DNA of 64,000 nucleotides from Hydractinia symbiolongicarpus. Taxonomy: Eukaryota; Cnidaria; Hydrozoa; Anthoathecata; Hydractiniidae. Shown here in pieces: positions 45,345-56,371 of the stretch. The position numbers were made by a program, and so were the translations under genes. Positions within the stretch are counted from its first letter, which is position 1. Each line of letters starts with the position of its first letter. The stretch is from positions 27,782,501 to 27,846,500 of the forward strand of contig NC_079879.1 in the NCBI RefSeq assembly GCF_029227915.1. Reading direction: 5' to 3'. Under the pieces are notes generated by a model. That model had not been told where the DNA came from. It was given only the letters and a program-made list of their open reading frames with translations, and did not search any database.

Positions 45345-46453
45345 CAGGCTTCTCATTTTGTAAATATGTGCTTACGTGATCAATCACGTTCGCCAGTTGA
45401 CCACGTTACGCGATTGCGTAGCTTACGTAATTTGCTCCAGGTATGCGATTTTCAAAATAGCTATTTATTTGTTAAACAACCCTGTTCCCGGGGCCTGTTT
45501 GCTAAAAAAGCGCTATTATTTTTAACGGTATTATAGAAATATAACAGCTGGAATATGTTGTTGTTCTTATTTTCCATAACACTTGCTTCATGCTTTATTC
45601 AAACTCAAAATCAAAGAAGCCATTAGCGATTAGCCGTTGTCTCTACTTAAGCATGATTTGAGAGAAAAATATCTCAAAGTATACTTGCAGGTACCACGTG
45701 TATGATTTCTTTACGAAGGAGAAATGAAAAATATAATAACAGCATTAGAAGTTTTTCACAATAGGAGAAGAAAAAAATTTGGCAATTACTGACAGGTACC
45801 ATGCATGTGATTATGCTTGTTCCGAAACTGGGAACTAGTATGATGAAATGCCATGAGAAATACCGAACAGCTGTAAAATTTCATAATGCCCTGACCTTTA
45901 GTTCATAAATGGAACACTCACAGTCTGTTTCCCAGGCCACTTCAAATCACTAATTGTAGTAAATCGAACAACTCACTAAAGCAGCAAAAATTAGCATACT
46001 TTTTCCCTTGTTCTTGAACGGACAGAAAGAAACAGGTTGTGTGTCAATTTTATTAACGGAATACAACAGGAAGTTAGGTCATATAGGACTTGCACTTCAT
46101 TTTTGAATTAGGTTCACGCTTGTCACGGGGCCAATGTAGTGGGGTCTTGCGGGCCGATGTCGTAGGGTCTCGCCGGGCTGATGTTGTGGGGTCAATGGTC
46201 ACAGGGTTTATCATTCATTCCAATATGGTAGCGCTAAACTAAACATTGCTATAGTATCACATCATGTGGATTTATCGAGATAAAGAGCCCAACACACATC
46301 GATAATACAACAAGGTGTTTTTTTAAATATGACTACTTTTTATTAGGAAGTAATCTGTCTACAGAGGTAAACAGTTCTTCACATAACCTCACATAATTCA
46401 GGTACGCGATAGGGCATAGGAACGTGATCCCGTACCTCAAAATGATAAGCCTG
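45345..46453. mobile_element. hAT-like non-autonomous element
   Basis: Left end CAGGCTTCTCATTTTG and right end CAAAATGATAAGCCTG are inverted with one mismatch, and similarity continues inward (ACGTGATCA…CACGTTC versus GGGATCACGTTCC). The flanks are AATATATA (45337-45344) and AATATAGA (46454-46461), an 8-bp duplication with one change. An 8-bp duplication and CAG-starting ends are typical of hAT. No transposase is present. A small GGGGTC/GCCGATGT-type repeat lies inside at 46135-46205. Confidence 0.72.
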
Positions 46454-46700
46454 AATATAGAGCTAGGAATACTAGATGGACTAGATGAACCTTTTTAAGG
46501 TTGAGAGTAGAGATGCAGGATACCACTTCACTAAGATCAGTTGGAGACAGTAAAAGAGAAACAGGATTTCTATCTAACAAAATGTCAAAAATGTTTACGT
46601 GAAGGAGGAATTTTAGATTGAATAGAGTCAGCTATAGAGGAAAAACGGTCATAAAAAATATTAGAGACCACACAATGATCAGATACTATTACTTAGGTAT

Positions 46701-47813
46701 ATGATGAGAAATGTTTGCAGAATTGACAGAAATCATGCCTTTCCACACATTTCAAATGTTTTTCACGGAAGGACAGATGTCAGGTGTGAGCATCATCAGA
46801 TTGTTACCCAGCTATCACACCACAAGGTAGATAACACTAGGTTGAGGATAGCTAGTGTAAATGTTGGTACTCTGAGAGGTAGAGCAGGTGAAGTAGTTGA
46901 AATGTTAGAACGTAGATCTGTTGATATGTGTTGTGTTCAGGAAGTCAGGTGGAGAGGAGCTTCAGTGAGATTTGTGGAAGGTAGGAGGGCAAGGTATAAG
47001 CTTTTTTGGATTGGTAATAATGATGGATATGGAGGAGTTGGCATATTCGTTGCAGAGAAGTGGGTAGAAAAAGTAATAGATGTTATGCATGTTAATAGTC
47101 GTATTATAGTGATAAAGTTTTTGATAGGTAATAGGATTGTCACTTTTCTGTCAGTTTATGCTCCACAGTGTGGACTCAGTAAGGAAGATAAAGATAAGTT
47201 TTATGATGAGTTAACAGCAGTCACATCAAAGTTTGGAGACACTGAACTTGTCATGGTGGGCGGCGACTTTAATGGTCATGTTGGGAAGTCATCTGAAGGT
47301 TATAGAGGTGTGCATGGAGGCTATGGATTTGGGAGCAGAAATAAGGAAAGGGAAAGATTGCTTGAGTTTGGAATGGCAACAGACATGGTGGTTTGCAACA
47401 CATCATTCAGTAAGAGACAGAGTAGGCTGATAACATATGAGTCAGGTGGCTGTAAGACACAGATAGATTACTTCCTGGTTAGAAAGTCAGACAAGAAAGT
47501 GGTGAAGGATGTGAAAGTTATATCGGGGAAAGAGTGTGTTTCCCAGCATATAGGTTTGCTGGTTTCTGATATTATCTTGAAGAGTGTTAAAGAAGCCAAG
47601 GGAAAGTACAGCCCCCGTCGTAAAGTCTGGAAGCTGAAGGAAGAGATTGTAGCAAGACAATTTAGTGGAGATAGTGACAATGTTGAAAGTACTTGGACTA
47701 CTTTGAAGAATTGTCTTCTAGAAGCTTCTGATGATACCTGTGGGTGGACGAAAGGACCAGCTGTAGACATAGACAGACCTGGTGGTGGAATAATGAGGTT
47801 GACCAGTGTATAA
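46701..47813 (+). pseudogene. RTE endonuclease region
   Basis: An apurinic/apyrimidinic-type endonuclease: LRIASVNVGTLRGR, MCCVQEVRW (catalytic Glu), GNNDGYGGVGIFV, VSVYAP-like block, GGDFNGHVG (Asp/Asn) and TQIDYFLVR. The C-terminal 'SDHRLLV' block reads QHIGLLV, so the key Ser-Asp-His is altered. A 1-nt change near 47760 shifts the frame: the following WWWNNEVDQCIKEKRKLW block is read in another frame. Confidence 0.8.
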
Positions 47814-48109
47814 AGGAAAAGAGGAAACTTTGGAAAGAGTGGAAGTCAGGTGGTAGTAAAAATATTTGCTTAGAAGCTAAGAGTCGTGCTCGTACATCAG
47901 TGTATAAGGAAAAATCAGAAGCAGAGAGAAACAGATTTGCAGATGTGTTAAGAAGGGAAGACCAGCGCAATGAGGTATTCAAGATAGCAAAGCAAATGAA
48001 GAAGACTAATCAAGATCTTGTAGGTGAGAAGTGTATACGTAATGAAGGTGTTTTGGCTAGCACAGAGGAGGAGAAAAGGGTAGCTTGGAAGAATTATTAT
48101 CAGAGGTAG
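47744..48109 (+). pseudogene. RTE linker region
   Basis: It continues the endonuclease part with WWWNNEVDQCIKEKRKLW and a long basic helix-rich segment, up to NYYQR followed by TAG. A second TAG follows 7 codons later, and coding similarity then resumes with NLSDDDVVEGPA in the same frame. Confidence 0.75.
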
Positions 48110-48142
48110 CTTAACACTGAGTTTGATTAGGATGAGGATAAT

Positions 48143-49115
48143 TTGTCTGATGATGATGTTGTAGAAGGGCCAGCTATGCAGATCAAGACAGAATGGGTAG
48201 TGGAGGCTGTTAGGAAATTGAAGATTGGCAAGGCTGTAGGAGTATCAGGTATTGTTGCAGAGATGGTAAAAGCATCTGGATATATTGGAGTTAAGCTTAT
48301 TACAAGTCTTGCTAATCAGATTATAAAGGATGGTGCTATTCCGAGTGAGTGGCAGTCGAGTGTAATAGTGAATTGGGTCAAGGGCAAGTGTGATGCATTA
48401 GAAAGAGAGTGTAATAGTGAATTGTTTCAAGGAAATGGGTGTTGCATTAGAAAGATGTAACTATAGAGTTTTGAAGTTGGTTGATCAAGTAATGAAAGTT
48501 ATTGCAAAAGCGATCGATAAGTTACTTAGAGAAAGAATTGATATAGATAAGATGCAATTTGGTTTTGTTCCAGGGTGTGGTACTACAGATGCAATATTTT
48601 CACTCAGACAGCTTCAGCAAAAGTATTATTTTGCCTTTGTAGATTTAGAGAAAGCTTTTGATAGAGTGCCACGTAAAGTTATTTTGTGGGCTCTGAGAAA
48701 ATTAGGTGTGGATGAGTGGCTAGTTACGATGGTACAGTCTATGTACAGCAATGCTAGAAGTCGTGTCAGGATAAACGATTTACTTAGTGATGAATTTAGT
48801 GTAAATGTTGGTGTACATCAGGGTTCTGTACTTAGTCCTTTGTTGTTTATTCTAGTCTTAGAAGCGCTGTCGATGGAGTTCAGAACAGGTTGTCCATGGG
48901 AGTTATTGTATGCAGATGATTTGGTTCTCATAGCAGAGTCGATGGAAGAATTAGTTGAAAAGTTTGAGAAGTGGAAGAAAAGACTAGAAGAGAAAGGGCT
49001 GAAGGTAAACACAGCAAAGTCTAAAGTCATGATAAGTAGCATTGCAGCCAAGTGTGACCTTGTAGTTGGAAAGTGGCCTTGTGGAGTTTGCAGGAGAGGG
49101 GTTGGTAGTAACTAA
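48143..49115 (+). pseudogene. RTE reverse transcriptase region
   Basis: RT blocks: VRKLKIGKAVGVSGI, a broken 'VIVN..KGKGD', MQFGFVPGCGTTDAIF, FAFVDLEKAFDRVP, HQGSVLSPLLFI and catalytic LYADDLVL. A 49-bp tandem duplication (48358-48406 and 48407-48456) has shifted the frame just before block 3, so the two halves are in different frames. Near 49111 a stop interrupts the Cys-rich part (CGVCRRGVGSN), and similarity continues as IFCHTCK up to the first nested insertion. Confidence 0.82.
48358..48456 (+). repeat. 49-bp tandem duplication inside the LINE
   Basis: GAGTGTAATAGTGAATTG…GCATTAGAAAG is present twice, 49 bp apart, with a few differences. 49 is not a multiple of 3, and the duplication accounts for the frame change between the two halves of the RT. 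Confidence 0.8.
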
Positions 49116-49153
49116 ATTTTTTGTCACACTTGTAAGCACATAAGAAGTGCAGT

Positions 49154-49789
49154 GGACATGTTTAAAATGGGTGGCAGTCTATTGGACATTACAAAAATGC
49201 CCATTTTTGTTTTTGTGTGATAAATTTATCGATTTTTGTTTAATCATTTTGAAAATTTCAGAAAATATATATAGCATTGAACATTTGAAATCGACTATAT
49301 GTGTGATAACTTTATCACACACATATATATATATCAAAAAACGTAAGATTTATACTGATAAGTCCATTATAAATCCATATAACAAAAGCTTTATGGTTTA
49401 AATACTTATATCAGGTACAGTAAATATAATGTTTTTTAGATAAAATTGATAATTTAGTCTTCAAAACCAGAATAATTTATCCACAATTTGAAAATTATGG
49501 CTTAAAACCAACTTCAAAAGGTGTTATAAGCATTTTTATCCTTTTGACTTTTTAAGGGATGTGATTTTTTTATCCTTTTTGTCCACAGGCATTGTGGTTA
49601 TATCTTTGTGAATAATTGACCTAAAAAGATTTGAAATATGATTCCTGATAGCGTAATAATTTTTCCTAAGTTATTACAAAAAGTAATGGTGAAATTTTAC
49701 AGTACTTGCAAACCAGAGATAAAAAAACTCACAAAAATGAAAATGTCTAATTTTAGGCAAATTTCTGCCACCCATCTTTGAACATGTCC
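49154..49789. mobile_element. TIR element nested in the RTE-like LINE
   Basis: Left end GGACATGTTTAAAATGGGTG; right end, inverted, GGACATGTTCAAAGATGGGT; the repeat continues to GGCAG with one 1-nt gap, about 25 bp. It is flanked by CAGT on both sides (49150-49153 and 49790-49793). Excision with one CAGT restores the LINE's K-C-S-G-I frame. No coding capacity; open frames inside have no motif. A 4-bp duplication does not single out one superfamily. Confidence 0.78.
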
Positions 49790-49793
49790 CAGT

Positions 49794-50201
49794 GGTATTG
49801 GAGAAAGGTTAAAAGCTGAAGTGTTGCAAAGCTGAGAATAGACAAGAAAGTATTTCCAGCTTTAATGATGTACAACAGTGGCTTGTCAGAAATTAGTTGA
49901 GAACTTCTGTTACTTAGGTGATATATGTTGGGCAATAAAGGGGATGTTTGAAGAAGTGTTACTTGCAGGATAGGTTCTCCTTGAAAAACATTCAGAGGGT
50001 TACTTCCTTTGTTTACTAGAAAAATTTTGTCAATTGAGGAAAAAAAACATAGGTTGTAAGAAGAAGTGTTATGTTGTATATATATATATATATCTAATAC
50101 TTCAATTTTTTTAAAACGCTGAACTACCTCGCAAACGCCCACACTTTTTATGCCGTATATGCAGCTTATCGGCCCTCTGTATACATACGGAAGTAGTAAA
50201 G
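49794..50201 (+). pseudogene. RTE C-terminal region between the two insertions
   Basis: Reads GIGERLKAE just after the TIR element, then KLVENFCYLGD (the conserved 'VE.FCYLGD' block) near 49887, then TFRGLLPLFTRK near 49990, and ends …GSxxVVK-like at the target duplication. Stops and small indels separate these blocks. A (TA)n microsatellite at 50078-50093 lies within it. Confidence 0.68.
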
Positions 50202-52698
50202 TAGTAAATACATTTATTTGTTAAGTTAGATTACAAAAAATAAACTTTTTAAAAAAAAAAAAAAAATTGTCTAGAGTATAAATAATGCAATAATCTAACC
50301 TAACAGGAGAGCTAGTCAAATAGATAAATCTAATCAAGAACTAGCCCCCCTGTCAACAAAAAAAAAAAAATAAGATAGACATCTATATATATACGTAGTA
50401 GAAATAAATTAGACAAAACAAACAAAAAAAAACACAAGAAAAACAAACAAAAAATCAATAAATGAAATAAGATAAACAAAAATTAAACAAAATTAAATAA
50501 AAAAAATATAGCTATATATATACAAAAAATGAATAACTAATTAAACTTAAATTTAAATTTAAGTGTAGCAAATAAATTATTAGTTTATATATATTCCTTA
50601 TAAGTATTTACTTAACAATTGATTTGTAATTATTTTTTTGCACTGGTTTTTGGATAGTGATGACAGCTTTTTATCACTGTGTTGGTTATTAATTGTATTC
50701 CAGCAACGGATTGATTGATATTTTATACTATAAATTCCATACCAAGTGGTACTAACATTTGGAAGTATTAGGTTATTGTTTGATGTATTTCTAGTATTAT
50801 GGGTATGAGTATTTGTAACCAGAGTGAAAATGCCTTGCAGAGGTTTAGGCAAATTTTTATGATAATGATCATACGCAAATAAAAAGTCTTTCAGCTTAAT
50901 TGTGTCAGGAAAAGTAAGTATTTTGGATTTATTAAATAATAGAGAAGTAGGGCTGTTTGCAGGTTTGAAGTTCATAATTTTAATTGCTTTATTTTGAAGG
51001 GAGATAATCCTATTCAGGTAGGTGCTTTTGTTATGTCCCCATATTTGACATCCATAAGTTAGATGTGATGAGAAGATAGCATGATATATATTAGTTAAAA
51101 TATTATAGGAAACATAGTGTCTTATTTTAGATAATATCCCAATGGATCTGGATAGTTTTACTTTAAGATTATCTATGTGTATATGCCATTTTAAATGTTT
51201 GTCCAGAGTGATCCCTAAATATTTAATAGATTCAGAAGGTAAAATTTTATGGCCATTGATTTTTATTTTGATATCATAGTCAATAGATTTGTTTGGATGG
51301 GTAAAGAGGATGATTTCTGTTTTACTAGCATTTAGGGATATTTTGTTGGCCCGGAGCCAGTTGCAAAGGAATCTTAGATCAAGGTTTAATTGCTTCCTTA
51401 TTGATTTTAAATTATCACTAATTGTCAGTAAGTTAGTATCATCTGCAAAATGGTGGACTGTTGAGTATTTAATTGCATTGTTTAGATCATTAATATAAAT
51501 TAGAAATAGTAAAGGTCCAAGTACAGACCCTTGGGGTACTCCTATTGTTATATTTTGGACATTTGAATCAAAACCATTTATTGAAACATATTGTTTTCTG
51601 TTACTAAGGTATGATCTGAACCAGGAGTTAGATAGTCCTCTAATTCCATAATTTTCAAGTTTTTTTAAAAGGATAGTATGATCAACAGTGTCAAATGCTT
51701 TTTGCAGGTCAATGAATGTTCCACATGCAAAGTTGTTGAAATCTAAAGTTTCTCTTATTTTCTCTGTAATACTGAAGAGTGCATTATTAGTGGAATGATT
51801 TTGTCGAAAACCAAATTGTAGATCATAAATACAATTGTGATAGTCTAAAAAATTGTATAATCTGGAGTGCATGAGTTTTTCAAAAATTTTATTAATATTA
51901 GAGAGGAGTGATATTGGGCGGTAATTGTTACATTCTAGACTAGATCCTTTATTTTTATATATAGGTATAATTTTTGCAATTTTTAAGTTATCTGGATAGA
52001 TGCCAGTCGAAAATGATAGATTTATTATCTCGCATAGGGGTGTTGATACATTGAATTTAATAAGTTTAAAAATATTGCTGGGTATACTAAAAGGTCCGTT
52101 TGTTTTATTTTCATTTAAAGAAGATATCAGTGGTATTATTTCATTTTCAGTAGTAGGATTGATAAAAAAAGAATTGTGATTTGCGTCATTAAGGTAATTA
52201 TGGAATGGTTTATTAGAAGGTGAAATTTTATTTTGAAGTTTTACTCCTACTGTGGAAAAATAGTTATTAAAGCAGTTAGCAATATCAACAGGATTATTGT
52301 TAATTTTATTGTTAATTTTTAGGCTAGTAGGAACAGTGGTTTTCATTTTGGATATGCTATATAATAATGGTTTTGATTCCGTCCCAAGTTTTTCTAATGT
52401 TATTCGAGTTTTCAAAAAAATATTTTTGATAATGTTGTTTTTTACTTTTTCTGATCAAATCAACAATTAAATTTCTGTATTGTTTATAATTATTGTGTAA
52501 CATATTTTTATAATTATCATTCTTTCTGTAATTTATGAATTTTTTCAGTAATTTATCTCTTATAGTGATAGATTTACATATTCCTTTTGTAATCCATGGT
52601 TTAGATTGTTGCTTGTATTGTTTTTTTGACATCTTCTTTAAAGGTATATGCTTATCTAATAATTGGTTTATTGCATGATTAAATTGAAGTGAGACGTC
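50202..52698 (-). mobile_element. CR1-like LINE, 5' truncated, inserted in the RTE-like LINE
   Basis: Flanked by AGTAAAG on both sides (50195-50201 and 52699-52705), consistent with target-primed insertion. The 3' end (low-coordinate side) has an AT-rich 3'UTR. The 5' end is truncated just upstream of a HAINQLLDKHIPLKK block, so the endonuclease is missing. Codons upstream of that point in the same open frame are antisense RTE sequence, not part of this element. Confidence 0.8.
50598..52415 (-). CDS. CR1-like LINE reverse transcriptase
   Basis: An open frame of about 600 codons: IAKIIPIYKNKGS, NNYRPISLL, LQFGFRQNHST, FACGTFIDLQKAFDTVDH, IGVPQGSVLGPLLF, catalytic HHFADDTNLL (FADD in place of YADD) and KYLGITLDKHLKW, then the C-terminal tail. 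The upstream portion of the protein (52357-52690, SKKQYKQQSKPWITKGI…) is in another frame, with the break near 52390. RT residues look intact, so truncation and one frameshift are the main damage. FADD is the normal variant in many CR1-like elements. Confidence 0.82.
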   Translation of the reverse strand: MKTRITLEKLGTESKPLLYSISKMKTTVPTSLKINNKINNNPVDIANCFNNYFSTVGVKLQNKISPSNKPFHNYLNDANHNSFFINPTTENEIIPLISSLNENKTNGPFSIPSNIFKLIKFNVSTPLCEIINLSFSTGIYPDNLKIAKIIPIYKNKGSSLECNNYRPISLLSNINKIFEKLMHSRLYNFLDYHNCIYDLQFGFRQNHSTNNALFSITEKIRETLDFNNFACGTFIDLQKAFDTVDHTILLKKLENYGIRGLSNSWFRSYLSNRKQYVSINGFDSNVQNITIGVPQGSVLGPLLFLIYINDLNNAIKYSTVHHFADDTNLLTISDNLKSIRKQLNLDLRFLCNWLRANKISLNASKTEIILFTHPNKSIDYDIKIKINGHKILPSESIKYLGITLDKHLKWHIHIDNLKVKLSRSIGILSKIRHYVSYNILTNIYHAIFSSHLTYGCQIWGHNKSTYLNRIISLQNKAIKIMNFKPANSPTSLLFNKSKILTFPDTIKLKDFLFAYDHYHKNLPKPLQGIFTLVTNTHTHNTRNTSNNNLILPNVSTTWYGIYSIKYQSIRCWNTINNQHSDKKLSSLSKNQCKKIITNQLLSKYL

Positions 52699-52705
52699 AG
52701 TAAAG

Positions 52706-52860
52706 CATGAAGATCTAGACCGTTTGAGAGACAGAAAGAGTTTAGATGAGCTAAGAAGCAGGCTAGGTATCCATAGCATTAAAGATGTAATCCAGATGAG
52801 AAGATTGAGTTGGTTGGGACTTGAAAAGAATGGATAATTTGGCAAATGGGCAACAATAAT
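52706..52860 (+). pseudogene. RTE C-terminal end
   Basis: It resumes with KHEDLDRL and continues DRKSLDELRSRLGIHSIKDV, then LSWLGL and, after a frame change, KRMDNLANG. A short deletion between DRL and RDRKS removes the usual 'RMVRWMCGVSL' part. The end of similarity is near 52855. Confidence 0.72.
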
Positions 52861-53620
52861 TTGGGTGGATGATAAATGCATTATCAGTAACTAAAATAAG
52901 TATGTTCTTAGATAATTAAAGCCTTTTCTGTGAGAGTTTGACCGTGAAACGTCCGTGTTTTCCCTCAATCAAAAGTTGTACCATGCGCGCACGTGGACAT
53001 TTCGACTGGGAGAATAGCTGCAAAATAGGGGACCTATGACCGTTCTGCAACCGTCCTGCAATATATAAAAATATATTGAGAATACACACATACGAACACA
53101 TGAAAAAAAAGGGATGCAGTTAGCTAGGTAAAACAAAGAGACGAAAAAAGAGCAAAATAAACTTTCTTTTTTTGCCTTCCTTCGTGACCGCGGTACCATT
53201 ATTGATAGAAGCGTACCAAGTTGATCAACAAAGCAAAGAGACATGGTTATTGTCGTTCCCCGATGGCAGAAAAATAAATGACGACCTGGGACTTAAGATT
53301 GTGGGGGAGCATGGTCAAAAAGCACAAAAGACAAACGTTAATTGAAGTCTTTATACTTTTTTTTCAAGAATACCTTGGTTTAAAACATTCATATCGTGTG
53401 ACTTTCTATTCTTCGTCCACAGGGTTTGTTGTCTGATGTCCAAAGCCGCTGACGCTTACTTGACGGCTAGAACTCCTGGGGGCGTAGTTGGTTACTTTCT
53501 TTAATGCGTATAACACCGTTCATCGTCCAATCATAGTTAATAAATGGAAGAGATATTTTCGAATCAAAAGCGCTGTCTTGGTGTAATGTTTTTTTGTTTT
53601 TTTTGTAGAGTTCTGTATGC
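52861..53620. other. Non-coding stretch
   Basis: No gene is supported. Short open frames on the minus strand (52916-53244) overlap in different frames. Confidence 0.4.
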
Positions 53621-55270
53621 GTGTTTAATTACAGAAAGCCTGCAGCTGAAGTGTTCAATAAAGTAGATACTTTCGTAAAGAGACCCGAAGTCCAAGGAGG
53701 AGACGTACAAGCGCCAGGCTTTGAAGGATGCTCTGCGGAAAGACAGTGCATCTTTTGCAGAAGAGGTGCACGGGAGGATTCGACAAGACGCCGGACGAGG
53801 CTAGGACAAGACGAAATCAGAGTATGTTCATTCAACGAAAGCGACACGAGAATGAGGAAAACAATCAAAGTAGTCTCTACGCATGGGGTCTGCATGTATG
53901 TGCATTCCATAACTTTCGTAAAGCTTGATGGTGTATAAGGTAGATAGCATAAGGAAGACCTAATCATGAGAGACGCAATGGCAGACTTGGAGGTTCTAGT
54001 CTAATGTAATTGAGTAATTTTATCGCACCGCTAATGTTGGTGGGCATATGCTTAACCACGAAGAGTTGTCCAGGAAGGCAGGGAAGAAGACCAATGCAGA
54101 TAAAGAGAAAGACGGGAAATTGTCTGTCAAAAATACCTGAATGATGTCGCGAAAGGTATGATTGCAAAAGGCTTTAAGTCCACACGGGCCTCAATCACAT
54201 TACGATTATAAGTGGTTGTGGTGGTAGATATCGCGAGAGAGATCATTCTGACCCCCCTGTCGCTAGATCTCCGCCTCATAATAGTGGGTTGGAGTTAGCT
54301 AACTTCCAAGAATGTCACTAAACTTGTGCACGGATGAGAGACTTGTGGTAGGTTCGCATGGGTATTACCGATATTTTTGCAGGGTTGATTTTATGCGCTG
54401 CTTATTGCAAGAATAAATGAACGATGTAGCAATTTGTCGGATGGCATAGGTCTGTATATAAATGACCACGGTACAAAAAAGAGGTGATCGATATTGTTAT
54501 ACGAAACCGTGTAAACCTAAGTCTGATTTTTGGGTATGCTCTAGCAGAAAAGACAGGCATTTCCTATCGGAAATAAGCTGATTGAATGCTCTGGTCAAGT
54601 GATCATGGAGTGGAAGAATGTGAAAGACACGATAAATGGGACGAAAAAGTACAGGCTGTTTAAACACAGCGGGTAAAAGGTTGTCGAGAGTACAGATCTT
54701 AAAGAGTTGAAGGGGAGCATGGGAAATTGATACATAGCGACGCTAGACAAGCGTCCCAAACTTTTTTACTTTTACCACTATTTAAAAAACAAAAGAAAGA
54801 TAAACTTACGCTCGTTGATGGATCCTTAGCATTCTTAGGATTCACCGCGTACACGTACGTCTAGCTGAAGTATGTATGATGTCTCCTCTTAAGACATATA
54901 AGAAACACGTAGGTTTTTTATTGTTTAAGTTTTACATGCATCAGCCACGGAGCAAGAAGCAAAACAACTGAGTTACATGTACTACCAGCGAGAGCACGTT
55001 GTGGCAAACAAAAATTTATCAAATTACTTGCTGCAGGGAGCAAGATGGTACGAAAGAGAGTCGCCCAATCTCTTCAGCTACTTTGGCTTCCGCACATTTG
55101 CGGGATAAAAATGATTGGCTGCCGTCATTTCACTATAATCAAGTCGACACACAGTTTGACTTGCTTCATATGCCACACTATAAGCTGTACCGTCCTGCAA
55201 GTATAATAATGCCAAGCATCAACGGCTTCAAGGTTCATCGTAGGAAGACCCCCGAGAACGAATAAAGCTG
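53621..55270 (+). pseudogene. Unrecognised, possibly decayed coding region
   Basis: GC content and codon-like texture rise compared with the flanks. Short plus-strand pieces read like a charged protein in changing frames: KEETYKRQALKDALRKDSASFAEEV near 53690-53765, MLNHEELSRKAGKKT near 54045, MEWKNVKDTINGTKKYRLF near 54608, and HLRDKNDWLPSF near 55090. Two to three strands overlap as open frames at 53621-53967, and I cannot choose with certainty. No named family comes to mind. It may be the remains of the same class of element as the right end of the window. Confidence 0.3.
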
Positions 55271-56371
55271 CAGATTTTGCCGACATGCTTAAGGAAATCC
55301 ATAAAGGGCGTCTCGTGCTATTTCAAGGTCTTCCAATGTAATAACAAATCTTAGTTCAAGTCAGATGGGACAAAGCGCCTGAAAGGTCAAGCTTTAGAGG
55401 TCAAGCGTCTTACCACCCTCTTCCTCAGGGTTTTTTGTCTTTTTGATAATAGAAATGACGTCGAAAGATATTTTTCGTCGTCTTCTCTCATATCAAAAAG
55501 ATAAAAAAAACCTGGGGACGAGGGTGGCGTCTTACAATCTAGTATCATCATATCTCTAAAGTGTATGTTGAGTCGTTTAACAGGATCCTTGAGGAGAGAC
55601 TCTTGAAGCCACAGAATGCCCCCAGGAGTTGGTAACTGAAGAGGATAATAGCAATTGGTGAAATATCTAAACCCTACAGTAAAGTGCCTGATCAACACCA
55701 ACATTAAGAAAATTAACACGAAGCCTTGAAAAACCCAAGGTATCAAATGTTTTGAGTTTTAATATGTTAGTATGCTATTTGTTTTTATTCATTAATTAAA
55801 AAGAACAGTTATGGACGAAAGTTATTCTTTGAAAAATATATTATACCCGAAATACCAAAATGTTGTGTGCGATTCACTCGATTTACCACTACAGCGCTCC
55901 ACCTGAATGTGTGGCACAGTTTACGCTTCTTATTAATTGCTGCACCAGGTGTTTTGCTTGTAGTTCAGCCCAGTGTCATGGGGAATTAGGAAGCAGGGAA
56001 TTAAGACTCCAGAGTCATAATTCCCTAGTGAATTGTGATTTGCAGTCGTTTTCTCCTAGTGTTTTAAGACTTAGGCAGTTCTAATTCCCTAGTATTTTAA
56101 GAATGCATCGGTGAATTAAGACTCCAAGGTATTGGTTTTTAAAGTAAATTTTTTCAAAGAATTTTTCAAAGAAACAATCATCTTTTTGAAGAAATCAAAC
56201 AAAATTACAAATAAATTGTATATCAAAATGTTTATACAATATTAGTATTGGGTGTATGTATACATACATGCAGAAGTATAAAAATATAAAAATGTGCTTT
56301 AAAAATAAATATTAACAAAACAATAATATTTCACCAAATTCCAAAAATAGTTCCATTGAAAGTTATTTCGC
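55271..56371. other. Non-coding stretch with GGGAATTA/TAATTCCC words
   Basis: No gene is supported. 55978-56110 contains several GGGAATTA and TAATTCCC words and a GACTC-CA-GAGTC palindrome. Similar words recur at 59800-59930, but I could not show that they are paired ends. Confidence 0.35.

Larger units (their letters stand above)
44640..46690 (-). mobile_element. CR1-like LINE fragment split by a hAT-like insertion
   Basis: Two minus-strand parts belong together. At 44640-45336: RT blocks corresponding to IPV(H)KKGSKL…NYRPIS, FGF, FACGVFIDL..VFD, GVPQGS and a catalytic block, all decayed. At 46462-46690: an upstream block with FSSIADSIQSKIPP, SLLLSPTDLSEV and CISTLN. The order is that of the LINE at 50.2-52.7 kb (compare its YFSTVGVKLQNKISP and ISSLN). 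Between them sits the element at 45345-46453. Confidence 0.66.
46701..52860 (+). mobile_element. RTE-like LINE, decayed, with two nested insertions
   Basis: Pieces in element order: endonuclease (46701-47800), linker (47744-48109), RT (48143-49140), a zinc-knuckle/C-terminal part resuming at 49794-50201 after a TIR element, and a last piece at 52706-52860 after a CR1-like LINE. The final piece contains LRSRLGIHSIKDV, matching the 'EELR.RLGI…DV.R.GRLRWFGH' end of RTE-type proteins. Removing both insertions and one copy of each target duplication restores continuous protein similarity across both junctions. The 5' end is not defined; there may be more element upstream of 46701. Confidence 0.8.

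Noticed and set aside
47468-47982. Minus-strand frames of 94-100 codons within the RTE-like LINE
   Set aside because: Antisense shadows of the endonuclease and linker region.
55387-55746. 119-codon minus-strand frame with a hydrophobic start
   Set aside because: It resembles a signal-anchor protein at first sight, but no family, acceptor or conservation clue supports it, and the plus strand nearby has coding-like texture. Left unassigned.
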